Notes: generated from the letters alone by a model not told the origin. Shown: positions 30,557-42,776, counted from the stretch's first letter. The stretch is DNA of 64,000 nt from Diabrotica undecimpunctata (GCF_040954645.1 NC_092812.1:372001-436000), one strand, 5' to 3'. Translations and numbers: made by a program.

Positions 30557-31472
30557 TAAATGAAGAATGAGATGGTCGCAAAGGCGTCTAAATAAAAGAA
30601 TGCAGACATCAGAAAACAACCACCAAAAAAATCCTTCTCTTTTAGGACTCTGGCGAGAGGATACAGGTGCCAAGGCACTTAGATAAGGACACTATACACC
30701 GGGGTGTGTGGAGGCCGTATACACCCTGCAATGCACACCCCAACCCACCCACACAATTTAGCATGTAAGAAATAAAAGGGTAAGAATTGTGCCGGCATAT
30801 TATAGTCCCATCGCCAAGGAAGATCCCATATTAAAAAAAAAAAAAAAAAAAATATACCGCTGATGCGGATTACGCCCTTAAGGCGGATCAAGTGACACTG
30901 ATCCTCTCGCGACACCCGAGCACTAAGGTCATGTGCGGCAAGCATGGGCTCAGTGGCCGGACCCACATCGGGCACCCAGCCGGCGAGGAGAACAAAATTT
31001 ATTTTGCCAAATCGGCGGCTGAGTGATCGAGCACACACTCTTTCCGAACATGAAGTCGACAGCTTAGGCTGTCGACTCCATGGACGGAACACACGCCACT
31101 TTTTCTTTTTTGTTTTAGGGACCCAAGTCCCGAAGTGCAGTTAGAGTAAAATCTATAGAGTCAGTAAAGTAATTAGGGAGAAAAGCCTAGATGTGGCTAC
31201 CCCTACAGTTAGGTGGCATAACCACAATAATTAAAAACGGGAGTTGTCTCATTACCCAAGGCAACTCTAGTAACTTTCAAGATCATAAGCCTCCTCACGT
31301 ATGTCACACGATGAGGAGGGGTGGTGGAAAAACCTGGAGGTCAGATAGGTACCACTTCGACTAGCGAAGTGTGACCGGTTTGATCTTCGGACATGTGGAT
31401 CCCATGCTTAGTATGGTATACACATGTTCCTAGAGGTTGGGTTGATCGCTTAGCGTGATTGTGTGTGTGTGT
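30557..31472 (+). other. LINE B2 3' UTR
   Basis: Non-coding. It has an internal A-run at about 30833-30852, a terminal block shared with family A, a long hairpin at 31042-31089 with loop TTAG, and a TG tail ending at 31472. No gene seen. Confidence 0.75.
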
Positions 31473-31486
31473 CCCCTTATAATACC

Positions 31487-31944
31487 AGTTCGAGTAACTG
31501 AACAGTGCGGACGTGCTTTGGTAGGAGCAACTGACCTGACGTCAACGGGGCTTTTCAGCTCCACGGTGGGTAAGACACCGTTAGTGGCGCAGGCACTTGT
31601 CTTGTATTAAAGCGAAGAGCGGATGTAATTTTGTTATTAGCTTAAACCGCAGAGAGACTGATTTTATAGGCCTGTCTCGGAGGGCTATAATAAATAGCAT
31701 TCCGTTGAAAAATACGGGAAGTCTGTATGGTGTCGACAGGGATGACACTGTAAGGCTTAGATATTTGAATCTAAGTCGGACAGCAACGGCCCCTGCGCCT
31801 ACAGGACGAGAAACAGCAAGAGGCACCCTCCTGGAAACAGGAGTGAACAACCGCGACAGGGCCTGGGAAGGCACCCAGAATCCTCTCGAAACGTATCGAG
31901 GGGAAAAACAAAAAACAGCAATCTACCAAATAGACAGCTTTTTA
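31487..31944 (+). promoter_or_regulatory. LINE A3 leader with DPE and hairpins
   Basis: GGACGTG at 31509-31515 and a GAAA-loop hairpin at 31828-31843. It is followed by a stem around 31885-31905 whose arms differ from A1 and A4 but still pair. The in-frame extension from 31597 reads through this structured leader and is not taken as coding. Confidence 0.6.
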
Positions 31945-33853
31945 ATGTCGACGGTTTCATCTGAAACCACCGAGCTTCCAGCTCAAGTTGTTGTAAACCC
32001 CGGCCCCTTACCCGATGTCGAGTCAGAGTATGTATCTAATGATACAGCTCCAGACTCTATCCCATATATCCCTACATCTCCAACCGTTTCAGAGCAATCT
32101 GAAATGGATACCCTTGAACGTTTGTCCTTAGACGAATATAGTAATGATGCGATTGACCTTCAGTCAATCAATTCAAACCCAGATATATCTAACACCGAAG
32201 ACAACTCCACCGCGGACTTTTACAAAACCAGGTCGGTTTTTGAAAAAAAAACAATATCTACACTGTTCGTCGCAGAGAGGACGGGAAGGCTCCCATCAAG
32301 AGGCCATGTTACAGCCCGGAACAAAATCCCGAAGATAAAGACGTCGCAACGCAAATGCACATCCTCATCCAGAAAATGGATGATATGCAAAGGAGCCATA
32401 ACAGGGAAATCGAGGCTTTGATGGAACAACTGTCAGAGCTTCGCAAAGAAATCAAGGTGAAGGACAAAGAAAATAAAGAGTTAGTTGCGCGAATAGTGCA
32501 ACTAACGGAGAAAAAGGAGGAGGAGCCTAAAGTTCCCGCAAAGCGCACGCGCGAGGCAAGTGCCAGCAGGCACAACAAAATGAGGGTCGAACAACCCGAA
32601 AAATTGGCGAGACACCATGAAAAGGTCCAAAAACCGACAGGTGTAGAACCACGTGAAGAAGTTTGGCAGGAAGTAACCAAAAAACAAAAAAATAAGAGAG
32701 CTACCACTGCTAAAAACTCCGACGAAGCCACGCCCACTGAAACAGTGAGCGCAGCACAAAGACAACGGACTCTTGTCGAAAAAAGACAAGAGAAAATAAT
32801 GGACGACGAGATTAAAGCTCGTCAAGCCAAAAAAGCCCAGAAAGAAAATACACAAACAATGCCCAGTACAAGCAAAAGTACTACTAACAACGAACCAGTG
32901 GTAGCTGCCGACAAACAAGCTAAATTGCCAAAACCACCGGCAATAATCTTAAAAACCGTAGGCGAAAGCCAAAATATCCTCCGCAAAGCGGCAGAGAAAG
33001 CCATCTCATCAGACAATAAATTTGCAAAATCTGGGCGATCTGTAGTAATACAGACAAAGAGCAGAGAGGGGTACCTAGAGATGGTAAAAATCTTAGAAAA
33101 TCACAAACCAGCTGTCTACTTCATAGCGTACCCTATAGACACTCCGAAGACGAAAAGACTTGTAATCAGAGGATTACAAGTCAACATGGACCTAAAAACA
33201 ATTGCGGAAGCAATTGAAGACAAGGGCATAGACCTAATCAAAATTGAGACAGTCAGGTCACTGAGAGAGGGGAAAAACTCCTACCTCTCTACAAAATCAC
33301 TGTTCCGGAAGAGGAAACAGAAAAAATGGGAAAAGTAAATAACCTCTGCTACCTCAGAATAAGAGTAGAAGACGAAACTAGGCAGCAACGTGATGTTTTA
33401 CAATGTTACAACTGCCAAAACTTTTATCACGGATCTAGTGCCTGCCACTGTGCCTCGCGTTGTGTAAAATGCGGAGAACATCACCGATCATCTGAATGCC
33501 AGAAGGACAAAGAAACAGCAGCCAAATGTGCCAACTGCGGAGAGGCACACACAGCCAGCTACAGGGGGTGCTCAAAAGCACCAAAAAGGAAAACCAGAAC
33601 AACAACTACTCCTAAATTCAGAGATGCACCAAGTGCACCCACCACCCGGCCTAATATAAGTTATGCCGCAGCGACAAAAGCAGCTGAACCTCCAAAAGCT
33701 GTTCCTGTAGCACAAACAAGCGCCTCCACCGACAGCGATAAACTTATCGCTGCCATGAACAACCAGTTAAGAGCATTCACAGATCATTTCTCGGGAATGT
33801 TCGAAAAAATCACACTTGTCCTCGATGCGATGAACAGATGTAGAAACGATTAA
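31945..33853 (+). pseudogene. LINE A3 ORF1 (Gag-like), two frameshifts
   Basis: Start ATG at 31945 (MSTVSSETTE). Frame changes lie at about 32230-32360 and about 33290-33330. Segments show the acidic N terminus, coiled coil (about 32370-32520), KPPAIILKTVGESQN (about 32930), RRM-like region and three zinc knuckles (33404-33571), then an Ala/Pro-rich tail. The stop TAA overlaps the ORF2 ATG at 33853. Confidence 0.85.
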
Positions 33854-36503
33854 TGCCGGAACAGTTGGACGAGCTAAAGATCGGATCGTGGAATTCGGGC
33901 GGGATTCGTTCGAAAATTAACATTCTTGACGAGATTACCAACAGACTCGCTATAGATGTCATGGCCTTACAAGAGACTAGACTAGTCGAGAGAATTAAAA
34001 CAAAAATTCCTGGTTATGTCATCTATAGAGAAGATCGTACTTCACGCTCAGGTGGCACGGCCATTATGGTAAGAGGGCAAATAGACCATCATCTAGTGCC
34101 CACACCACTTGGCCTGGTCACCATGGAAGCGACAATAGTTCGAATCGTCATGGCTAACGAGACGCTGAAAATAGTTTCGGCATACGTTAGACCACACGAT
34201 CCGGTACTAAACGAAGATCTCGATCTAATATTAGATTCCGACGAACCGACGATAATTATCGGCGATCTGAACGCTAGATCGCCCAACTGGTTTGACAGAC
34301 GCACGAATGTTAACGGTAGACGACTCTGTGCCTATCTCGAAAATAAAAATAACACCGTAGTAACGGGTCCCACAGACCCAACATGCTTCCATGGAGAACT
34401 TCCGTCACACATTGACATAGCAATTCTGCATAACATAGGGCAACAACATGAAATACAATCTGTAAATGAAGGCGATTCCACGCATAATGTAATCGTCATG
34501 ACCCTAGGCGCAGTGGAACTAAATCCACTACAGCCCCACCAAATAAAGAAAACTAACTGGCCTAACTTCAGAAGAGTAGTAAGCGAAAACATTGGAGCAA
34601 TTTCAATAATCAATAACATTGAAGAACTAGAAGAAAGTATTACAAAACTAGAGCAAACAATGCTAAATGCCATCGATGCCAGCACAAAAACAGAAAATAA
34701 AATAATGCAAAAAGGCAGATTTAAAGAAATTTCAAATGAGCTAAAAGACCTCATTAAAGAAAAAAATAGAAAAAGAAGAAGAGCGCAAAGAACAAGAAAT
34801 CAGGAAGACAAAAGAATTGCTAATGAATTAGACAGAGAAGTCAAAAGAAGACTAAACGAGCACAGAAGCGAGCACTGGGACAATTTTATCCAAAAATTAA
34901 ATCCAAATCAATCCGCTTTCTGGAAAGTATCAAAAATACTCAGGAAAGACAAAAAACCTATACCGCCCCTACACGGAACAAACGGTAGAGTATTTACCGA
35001 ACAAGAAAAAGCTGAAGTAATGCGAGAGACACTCGAAACCAACAACATGCAAAACTTTCACCCGGCAGAAGATCTAGACTTCACGGAGGAAGTAGAAAGA
35101 AGCGCTAGACGCATAAGAAGAAGAAAAGGCATAATAGGCCTAGAACACACAAGCCCGGAGGAAATCAAAGATCTAATTAAACTATTAAATCCAAAGAAAG
35201 CAGCTGGACCTGATAAAATCACTAACAGGGCGATTAAAAATGTACCAAACAAGATCATAGTGTACATTGCAAACATAGTAAACGGAATACTACGACTGAG
35301 ATATTTTCCAGACAGGTGGAAAGAAGCCGAAGTGATAATGATTGGAAAACCGGGAAAAGACGGGAGCTTTTCACAAAATTACAGACCAATAAGCCTACTT
35401 TCATGCCTAAGTAAAATAGCCGAGAGAGTAATTTTAAAAAGACTACAAACAGAGTCTGAAACAATCGGAATGATACCAGAAGCACAGTTCGGCTTTAGAT
35501 CCAGACACTCTTGTGAACTACAAGTACTTAGGCTTACGGAATTCATCACTAAAGGATATAATGAGAAAATGTACACCGCTACAGCGTTTCTAGATGTTAG
35601 TAAAGCTTTCGACAGAGTATGGCACGAAGGCCATCTCTACAAAATGAGCCAAAATGGATTCAGTGAGGCGATGACATGTCTCCTTGCGTCATACCTGACA
35701 AACCGGAGATTCAGAGTTCGAATAGGGCCTGCCCTATCCGAAGTCGGAACTCTGGAGGCAGGTGTGCCTCAGGGAGCGATGCTATCTCCGTATCTGTATA
35801 CCATTTATACCGCAGATACACCCAGCGACCATAAAACTCTGCTTAGCCTGTACGCAGACGATACAGCGCTAGCAACAAGCAATAGAAACATAAACTTTGC
35901 AACCAGAGATTTACAACGCTCTCTGAATAGATTATATGCATGGTGTATAAAGTGGAAAATAACACTAAACCCGGAAAAAACACAGGCCGTCATGTTTAGA
36001 AAACGGAGACAAATACCCAATATGGAACTGAATCTAGCAAACGAAAACATAGAATGGAGCAATCAAGCTAAATATCTAGGAGTGACCCTTAAGCGAAATT
36101 AACAAAGATACAACTTGCCTCGCTGATAGGCAAGAAAAACAAACTAAGCTTCTGGACAAAAATAAGGGTATCAAACAGCATAATCCTTCCAATGCTAACA
36201 TACGCATCAGCAGCATGGGGACATACATGCAAATCAAATAGGAAGAAATTACAAGTAGCTCAAAATCAGCTAATCAGAGATGCACTAAATGTACCGAAAT
36301 ACGTACCATTAAGATACTTATATAGAGTCACAAAACAGAAAAGAATTCTCCACACAATGAAAGAAAAAGCACATGACATATTCAATGAGATAAGAGATCA
36401 CCCAAACAGAAAGCTGCGAGAGCTAACGGACTATGATGCAAACATCAGGATGACACATAGACGGCCTAAACACCAAATAGCTGGATATGTCCCAGTAGCA
36501 TAA
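33853..36503 (+). pseudogene. LINE A3 ORF2, 3' frameshifting deletion
   Basis: Endonuclease and RT are open for 749 codons to 36102, including GDLNARSPNW, GDSTHN, AFLDVSKAFDRVWH and YADD near 35851. GVPQGAMLSPYLY carries M instead of V. A deletion of about 50 bp after YLGVTL, near 36090, removes the DHKLTFTEHVN segment and shifts the frame. The C-terminal part is open again from about 36100 to 36503. Inactive or C-terminally altered. Confidence 0.87.
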
Positions 36504-37434
36504 AAGTAAACGTTAAGATTGAGATAGGCACAGACTAGTCAAATACAACGCGGGTTAGAAGTAGGAAAAAAAACCAACTGGGGTCTGGCATTTTAGAGTT
36601 TTAGACTCCAGGAATTACCACAAAAAAAAATATTTAGTTTTAGGCTTTAGTATTAGAAAAAACCCGTCATAAAACACCTTCTAACTTCGCGAGTAAATTA
36701 TAGTGACAATGAATAGACCAACATCTATTCATAATCCAACTGTAATTCAAGTGATACCGATCCCTATCACATACATGCATAAGCACGCGGAAAGTACAAA
36801 GAGAGCCTTCTGCTCTCTTTGTACAGCCAACTTTTGGCTCAGGCCCTTAAGACAGGTCTATTTGGGAGACCAGAACGCGACTCTCTGAGCATCGAGGCCA
36901 TGTGCGGCAAGCATGGGCTCGGTGGCCAGACCAGTCGGGCGCTCAGCTGGCGAGGAGAACAAATTAATTTTTGCCAAATCGGCAGCTGAGTGACCGAACA
37001 CACACATTCCTGTGCGGAGAGGCATCAGCTCAGGCTGATGCCCCTCCGCGCAGGGCACACACATCCTAGGGACATCAAGTCCAAAGTAATGCTCATACCA
37101 AGTAAACTCAGTAAAGTAACTAGGGAGAAAAGCTTTTAGCTACCCCTTAATTTCAAGTGGCCTAACCACAACCATGTAGATACGGAGGGCTTTATTCATT
37201 ACCCAAATAGCCCGACGTAAAGTTCATAAGCCTTTGCTGCGTATGTCACACGTAGCAAAGGGGTGGTGGAAAAACCTGGGGGTCAGATAGGTACCGATCC
37301 AGAATGATTAGCTCTTCTGGAGCAAGACCGGTTTGATCTTAGGTCATGTGGATCCCACTGACTAGCAGTGGTATACACATGTCACTAGGGGTTGGGTTGA
37401 ACGCTTCGCGTGTAAGTGTGTGTGTGTGTGTGTG
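36504..37434 (+). other. LINE A3 3' UTR with covarying hairpins
   Basis: Non-coding. Hairpins at 36751-36770, 36794-36824 and 37009-37054 pair with different bases from A1 at the same positions. The tail is (tg)n at about 37416-37434. Confidence 0.75.
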
Positions 37435-37790
37435 CCTTATAATACCTGTTTTACGGGTGCTATTATATTCACCAGCAATTTTTTTTCTATGTTGAATGCT
37501 TCCGTTTGGACCAACCACTGCCAAATTTAGTGTTTTCAATGTTTTTAAACCTTTTAATTATTGAAATTAGATTTTTTTCCTCCTAATTAATTTTTGATTA
37601 TTTCACGTTTTCTGACCATTTTAAGTAATCAAACAAAGATTTTCTTTATGTATTGTGACAGAGAACAACCAAACATTATAGGGATATATATTTGATTACA
37701 GTGCTAAATAAATGTAATGCGCTTGCGCGAATTTTGTTTTCATTTTGCAATCCCTTATATAAAAGATTTAACTGCAATCCCCTTATAATA
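37435..37790 (+). repeat. 345-bp satellite, about one unit
   Basis: One unit from ccttataatacctg to the next ccccttataata (37779-37790), which is the left junction of A4. It resembles the units at 15400-15790 (acgggtgc variant). Confidence 0.92.
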
Positions 37791-37795
37791 ATCTC

Positions 37796-37829
37796 AGTTC
37801 AGTTCGAGTAACTGAACAGTGCGGACGTG
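37796..37829 (+). promoter_or_regulatory. Internal promoter of LINE A4 (initiator plus DPE)
   Basis: A at 37796 in TCAGTT and GGACGTG at 37823-37829, which is +28 to +34. Confidence 0.75.
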
Positions 37830-38258
37830 CTTTGGTGGGAGCAACTGACCTGACGTCAACGGGGCTTTTCAGCTCCACGGTGGGTAAGACACCGTTAGTG
37901 GCGCAGGCACTTGTCTTGTATTAAAGCGAAGAGCGGATGTTATTTTGTTATTAGCTTAAACCGCAGAGAGACTGATTTTATAGGCCTCTCTCGGAGGGCT
38001 ATAATAAATAGCATTCCGTTGAAAAATACGGGAAATCTGTATGGTGTCGACAGGGATGACACTGTAAGGCTTAGATATTTGAATCTAAGTCGGACAGCAA
38101 CGGCCCCTGCGCCTACAGGTCGAGAAATAGCAAGAGGCACCCTCCTGGAAACAGGAGTGAACAACCGCGCAAGGGTCTGGGAAGGCACCCAGAATCCGCA
38201 CGACACGTGTCGTGAGGAAAAACAAAAAACAGCGGTCTACCAAGTAAACAGCTCTGAA

Positions 38259-40069
38259 ATGTTGTCGGATTCCATAGAATCCTCCGAGCTTCCAGCTCAC
38301 TCAGTTGAATCCCCCTACCCCACCTCACCCTCCGAGTCAGAGTGTGTACTGGAAAGTACAGCTCCAGACTCTGCTCCTGCCTACTCACCTCCATCCATCT
38401 CAGACAAGTCTGAAATGGAACTGGAGGAAACTTACACCTTTTCGGACGACGAAATTAGCAACGGAATGGATGACCCTCAGTCATCCAATTCGCACATCAT
38501 TGAAAATGCAGCTCCTCAGGCAATCACTTATTATAGACCCGCGAAACCACAATTTGAGACAACAAACGTCTACAATGCTCGTCGCGGAGAGGACAAGGCA
38601 CCGACGAAAAGACCATGCTCCAGCCCAGGGAAAAGCCCCGTTACAGAGATGAAAAAGCAGAAAGACGACATGGCAGCCCAAATGCAACATCTTATTCATA
38701 AAATGGATGAGATGCAAACAACGCATAATAAACAAATAGAAGCTCTTATGCTTCAACTAAAAGAACTTAGAGAAATCATCAAGGAAAAGGATAAAGAAAA
38801 CAAAGAATTAGTCTCGCGAATAGTGAGTCTAACCGAGAAAAAAGACGAAGCCACGCCCACCTCCACCAAACGCATGCGCGAGGCAAATGAATTCAGGCCT
38901 ACGAACAAAAAGGTCGACCAACCTACCACTTTACCCGTGGAAGAAGAAAACTGGCAGGAAGTACCAAAAAAACAAAAACGCAAAGACAAAGATACCACTG
39001 CTAAAAATAACCACGAAGCAAAAACGCCCGCAGAAACTGTGAGCGTTGCTGAAAAACAACGTGCGATTGTCGAAAAACGGCAAGAGCAAAAAATGGATGA
39101 AGAAATCAAAGCACGCCAGCAAAAGCGAACACAAAAAGAAAAAGCAAATACGGCAACAACAACGCAAGAACCAGTGGTACCTGCAGAAAAAGCACCGAAA
39201 CCACCAGCAATTATACTGAAAACAGTAGGCGAAAGCCAAAACATCCTGCGCAAAGCCGCAGAGAAAGCCATTGCATCCGATAACAAGTTCGCAAAATCAG
39301 GACGCTCAGTGATTATACAAACCAAAAGCAGAGAAGGGTACCTTGCAATGGTAAAAATTCTCGAACAACATGGCTAGTAATCAGAGGATTACAAGTACAA
39401 ATGAACTTAAGAAACATAAGTGAAGCCATAGAAGATAAAGGCATCGACTTAATAAAAATTGAGTCTGTTGTCTCCAGAAAACAAGACAAAAAAGTACTGC
39501 CACTATACGTAGTGACAGTATCTGAGGAACAAACAGAAAATATGCGAAAAGTTAACAATCTCTGCTACCTTCGAGTTACAATTGAAGATGAAACAAGACA
39601 GCGAAAAGACGTCCTGCAGTGCTACAACTGCCAGAACTTTTTCCACGGGTCAAGTGCCTGCCATTGTGCCTCACGCTGCGGCAAATGCGGAGAAAATCAC
39701 AAATCAACTGAATGTCAAAAAGACAGAGAAACTGCAGCAAAATGTGCCAACTGCGGTGAAGCACATACAGCAAGCTACAGGGGGTGCACCAAAGCACCCA
39801 AAAAGAAAACAAGGGCAACACCACCGCCTAAGTACAGAGAAGCACCAAGTGCACCAACCACACGGCCTAACATAAGTTATGCCGCAGCCACAAAAGCAAC
39901 GGAACCAACAAAAACCGCCCCCGCAACGCAAGCAAGTGCCTCCGTCGACAGCGAAAAACTTATCACTGTAATGAATAATCAGTTAAGACAACTTACTGAT
40001 CATTTATCGGGCATGTTCGAGAAAATAACACACGTCCTCGATGCGATGAGCAAGTGTAGAAACGAGTAA
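38259..40069 (+). pseudogene. LINE A4 ORF1 (Gag-like), one deletion
   Basis: Start ATG at 38259 (MLSDSIESSE). The frame is open through the acidic N terminus, coiled coil (about 38660-38850) and KPPAIILKTVGESQN to 39377. About 60 bp inside the RRM-like region are deleted after VKILEQH, which shifts the frame. The frame from 39401 is open to 40069 and has all three knuckles (39620-39787). Stop and ORF2 start overlap as TAATG at 40067-40071. Confidence 0.87.
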
Positions 40070-41342
40070 TGCCAGAACAGTTGGACGAACTGCAGATCGG
40101 GTCATGGAATTCGGGCGGGATTCGTACGAAAATCAATATTCTAGACGAGTTTACCAGCAGACTCGATATAGATGTCATGGCCTTACAAGAGACTAAATTA
40201 GTCGAAAGAATTAAAACAAAAATTCCAGGCTATGTCATCTATAGAGACGATCATAGAGCAAATTCAGGTGGCACGGCCATCATGGTGAAAAGGCAAATAG
40301 ACCACCATCTAGTGCCTTCACCTCTTGGCCTGGTCACCATGGAGGCGACAATAGTCCGAATCGTAGCGGCCAACGATACGCTGAAAATAGTTTCAGCGTA
40401 CGTAAGGCCGAACGAGCCGGTACTAAGCGAAGATCTAGACCTCATATTAAATTCAGACGAGCCCACTATAATTATCGGTGACCCAAATGCCAGGTCGCCC
40501 AACTGGTTTGACAGACGAACTAACGCAAATGGCAGACGACTCTGTGCCTATCTAGAGAACAAGAACAACACCACAGTAGTGGGTCCCACAGACCCAACAT
40601 GCTACCATGGAGAACTTCCCTCGTATATAGACATAGCAATTCTACACCAATATGAACAACAGACAATTGGTCAACAATATGAAATAAAATCATTAAGCGA
40701 AGGCGATTCCACACACAACGTAATCGTCATGACCCTGGGCACAGTGGAAATAAATCCACTACAGCCCCACCAAACTAAGAAAACAAACTGGCCCAATTTT
40801 AGAAGAGTAGTGAGCGAAAACATCGGGGCAATCCCAACAATCAATAATATAGAAGAACTCGAAGAAAGTATTGTAAAACTAGAACAAACAATACTAAATG
40901 CCATCGATGCCAGCTCCAAGACAGAAACAAAAAACAATGAAAGGCCGATTCCAGGAAATATCAAATGAGCTAAAAGAACTCATTAGAGAAAAAAATAGGA
41001 AAAGAAGAAGAGCCCAAAGAACAAGAAACCAAGAAGACAAAAGAATTGCTAACGAACTAGATAGAGAAGTTAAAAGACAGCTAATAGAGCACAGAAGTGA
41101 ATACTGGGACAAATACATCCAAGAATTAAACCCTAACAAATCTGCATTCTGGAAAGTATCAAAAATACTTAGGAAAGATAAGAAACCCATACCACCCTTA
41201 CACGGAGAAAACGGTATGGTATATACCGAACCGGAAAAGGTAGAAGTAATGAGAGATACACTAGAATCAAACAACATGAAAAATTTTCATCCCGCGGAAG
41301 ACCTAGACTTCACAGAAGAAGTTGAAAGAAGCGCTAGACGCA
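40069..41342 (+). pseudogene. LINE A4 ORF2, N-terminal part
   Basis: Endonuclease domain with WNSGGI, LQETKL and GDSTHN, but GDPNARSPNW where all other copies have GDLNARSPNW. It also has a small in-frame duplication (QYEQQTIGQQYE). A frame change near 40935 separates the endonuclease from the linker segment, which is open to the Maverick junction at 41342. The RT part is at 59777-61128. Confidence 0.87.
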
Positions 41343-41777
41343 AGTAGATAGTCTATGTATATCTGAGCCCATCCCCTAAATCGCATCCCCTAAAATGGCA
41401 ACCCCCGGTCGTAAGTTCCAAACGGCTTAACGTAGGATGACGTACGGCTCGTTGGAAAGGGGATGAAAAATGGGGTTGAACGCAGTATGTGCCGTGCGCA
41501 TCGGAGCATGCCAAAAGGTGATTACGTCATATCTTTGTTTCTATTGGTCCGATCGTGACGTACGAGGGCTCGTTGGAACGGGGAGGAGACGGGGACACAA
41601 AAAACAAAGATGGCAGCATTGCCAAATGGGCGCTAGAATGTATCTTTGTTGCTATTGGCACGATTTTGACGTATGAGGTGTCAAATGAAAGCGTAGGTGA
41701 CACAGAAGCCATGTCAATGATCAGTATGAACATTATTCTTCTTCTTCTTCTTTTCCGTACAGTGCCTAATAGAACGT
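41343..41777 (+). repeat. Left terminal inverted repeat of the Maverick
   Basis: Pairs with 59340-59776 in inverted orientation with only a handful of differences: one substitution in the ggcaaccccc region, a 3-base difference at gtacggctcg, and a CA-repeat length change near 41700. Inside it, three diverged copies of a segment of about 115 bp follow each other, marked by gacgtacg/gacgtacg/gacgtatg near 41440, 41558 and 41669. CCAAT-like and CRE-like (tgacgta) motifs recur in these copies. Confidence 0.93.
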
Positions 41778-42185
41778 GACATTCGACGTAGAACGTGACA
41801 GTTATGTGACATTCAACGCAAGACGTGAAATGACGTGACATTCGACGCAGGACGTGACATTCAACGTAGAACGTGAAATGTCACGTGACATTCGACGCAG
41901 GTCGTGACATTCGACGCAGAACGTGAAATGACGTGACATTCGACCTGGAACGTGAAATGTCACGTGACATTCGACGTAGAACGTGACAGTTATGTGACAG
42001 TTATGTGACATTCAACGCAAGACGTGACATTCGACGCAGAACGTGACATTCGACGCAGGACGTGACATTCGACGTAGAACGTGAAATGTCACGTGACATT
42101 CGACGCAGGACGTGACATTCGACGCAGAACGTGAAATGACGTGACATTCGACGTGGATCGTGAAATGACACGTGACAGTTATAAT
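41772..42185 (+). repeat. Left subterminal tandem repeats of the Maverick
   Basis: About 20 degenerate copies of a unit of about 19-21 bp of the type ACGTGACATTCGACGCAGG, with frequent CACGTGAC palindromic cores. The same unit in inverted orientation occurs at 59097-59345. The frames read through it are not genes. Confidence 0.88.
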
Positions 42186-42250
42186 GTGTTAGTCAAGATG
42201 TTGCTTGACATAAATTGTGACATTCTACATAGGACATAGTTAGTAGTAAT

Positions 42251-42580
42251 ATGAATCCCATCGAGTACATACATAGAGTAATAGAATTTCAAAGAAAACT
42301 TGATTGGTTAAAGAAAGACATTAAATCATATGAGGATTTTAAACATATTACAAGACAATTAGATAACCTGCATTTTGACAACAACAACAACAAAACGTGG
42401 AAACCCGAAGAGTTGAATCTACAGCAGCAGCAGCAGCAAGACACCTGGGCCTGTAGAAAACTGCCACCAGCTACATATCCATTAAGACGTATTCAACCAA
42501 TACCATGTTTGTCAGCAACAACAACAACACCACGGGTGTCAGCAGCAACAACAACAACAACAACACAAGCGAGTATATGA
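42251..42580 (+). CDS. Small hypothetical Maverick protein, Gln/Thr-rich C terminus
   Basis: 109 codons starting MNPIEYIHRV. The N-terminal 60 residues look helical and charged, and the remainder is low-complexity Gln and Thr encoded by CAA/CAG repeats. It is the first ORF inside the left terminus and reads toward the element centre. It overlaps the next small ORF in another frame, so one of the two may be spurious. Function unknown. Confidence 0.4.
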   Translation: MNPIEYIHRVIEFQRKLDWLKKDIKSYEDFKHITRQLDNLHFDNNNNKTWKPEELNLQQQQQQDTWACRKLPPATYPLRRIQPIPCLSATTTTPRVSAATTTTTTQASI

Positions 42581-42714
42581 AAAGTGAAATAGATAATGTC
42601 TTTACAATGTTGTGTGTAATATTAGCATCTGTATTTATCTTAATTTTAAAAATTATTTTTGAAATTGTAAGAAGAAAATTTGAATCTTCATGTAATATAA
42701 GACTCAATCAATAA
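42505..42714 (+). CDS. Small hypothetical Maverick protein with one membrane segment
   Basis: 69 codons with an Asn-rich start followed by a clear hydrophobic stretch (about residues 33-53) and a basic tail, as in a single-pass membrane protein. AATAAA at 42710-42715 lies across the stop, fitting a transcript end here. It overlaps the preceding ORF. Homology not recognised. Confidence 0.4.
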   Translation: MFVSNNNNTTGVSSNNNNNNTSEYMKSEIDNVFTMLCVILASVFILILKIIFEIVRRKFESSCNIRLNQ

Positions 42715-42776
42715 AGATGTTTTAAATAAAAAAAAGCGTTTAATTTCTAATATATTTATTTATACATATACAAAAA

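Larger units (their letters stand above)
22431..31472 (+). mobile_element. Chimeric LINE: 5'-truncated C1 joined to B2
   Basis: A C-lineage element (22431 to about 26058) runs straight into a B-lineage element (about 26059-31472). The whole composite is flanked by one 12-bp duplication, ccccttataata at 22419-22430 and 31473-31484, so it behaves as one insertion. C1 begins inside ORF1 and has a deletion near the end of ORF2. B2 begins inside ORF1 and ends in a TG tail. Confidence 0.85.
31487..37434 (+). mobile_element. Jockey-clade LINE A3, nearly full length, inactive
   Basis: Flanked by the 12-bp duplication ccttataatacc at 31475-31486 and 37435-37446. It inserted at the right target copy of the C1/B2 chimera, so the two LINEs lie back to back. 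The first AGTTC of the A-family start is missing, placing GGACGTG at +23 (31509). ORF1 has two frameshifts and ORF2 a deletion. Confidence 0.9.
37796..41342 (+). mobile_element. Jockey-clade LINE A4, 5' part, interrupted by the Maverick
   Basis: Starts TCAGTTCAGTTCG with GGACGTG at 37823-37829 (+28), four bases after the satellite site ccccttataata. It contains the leader, ORF1 with one deletion and the first part of ORF2. The Maverick splits it after gacgca (41337-41342), and its sequence resumes at 59777. Confidence 0.92.

Noticed and set aside
41772..42185. Short regular repeats that could suggest a CRISPR array
   Set aside because: Units are degenerate, directly adjacent and without unique spacers, and they are mirrored at the other end of a eukaryotic DNA element.
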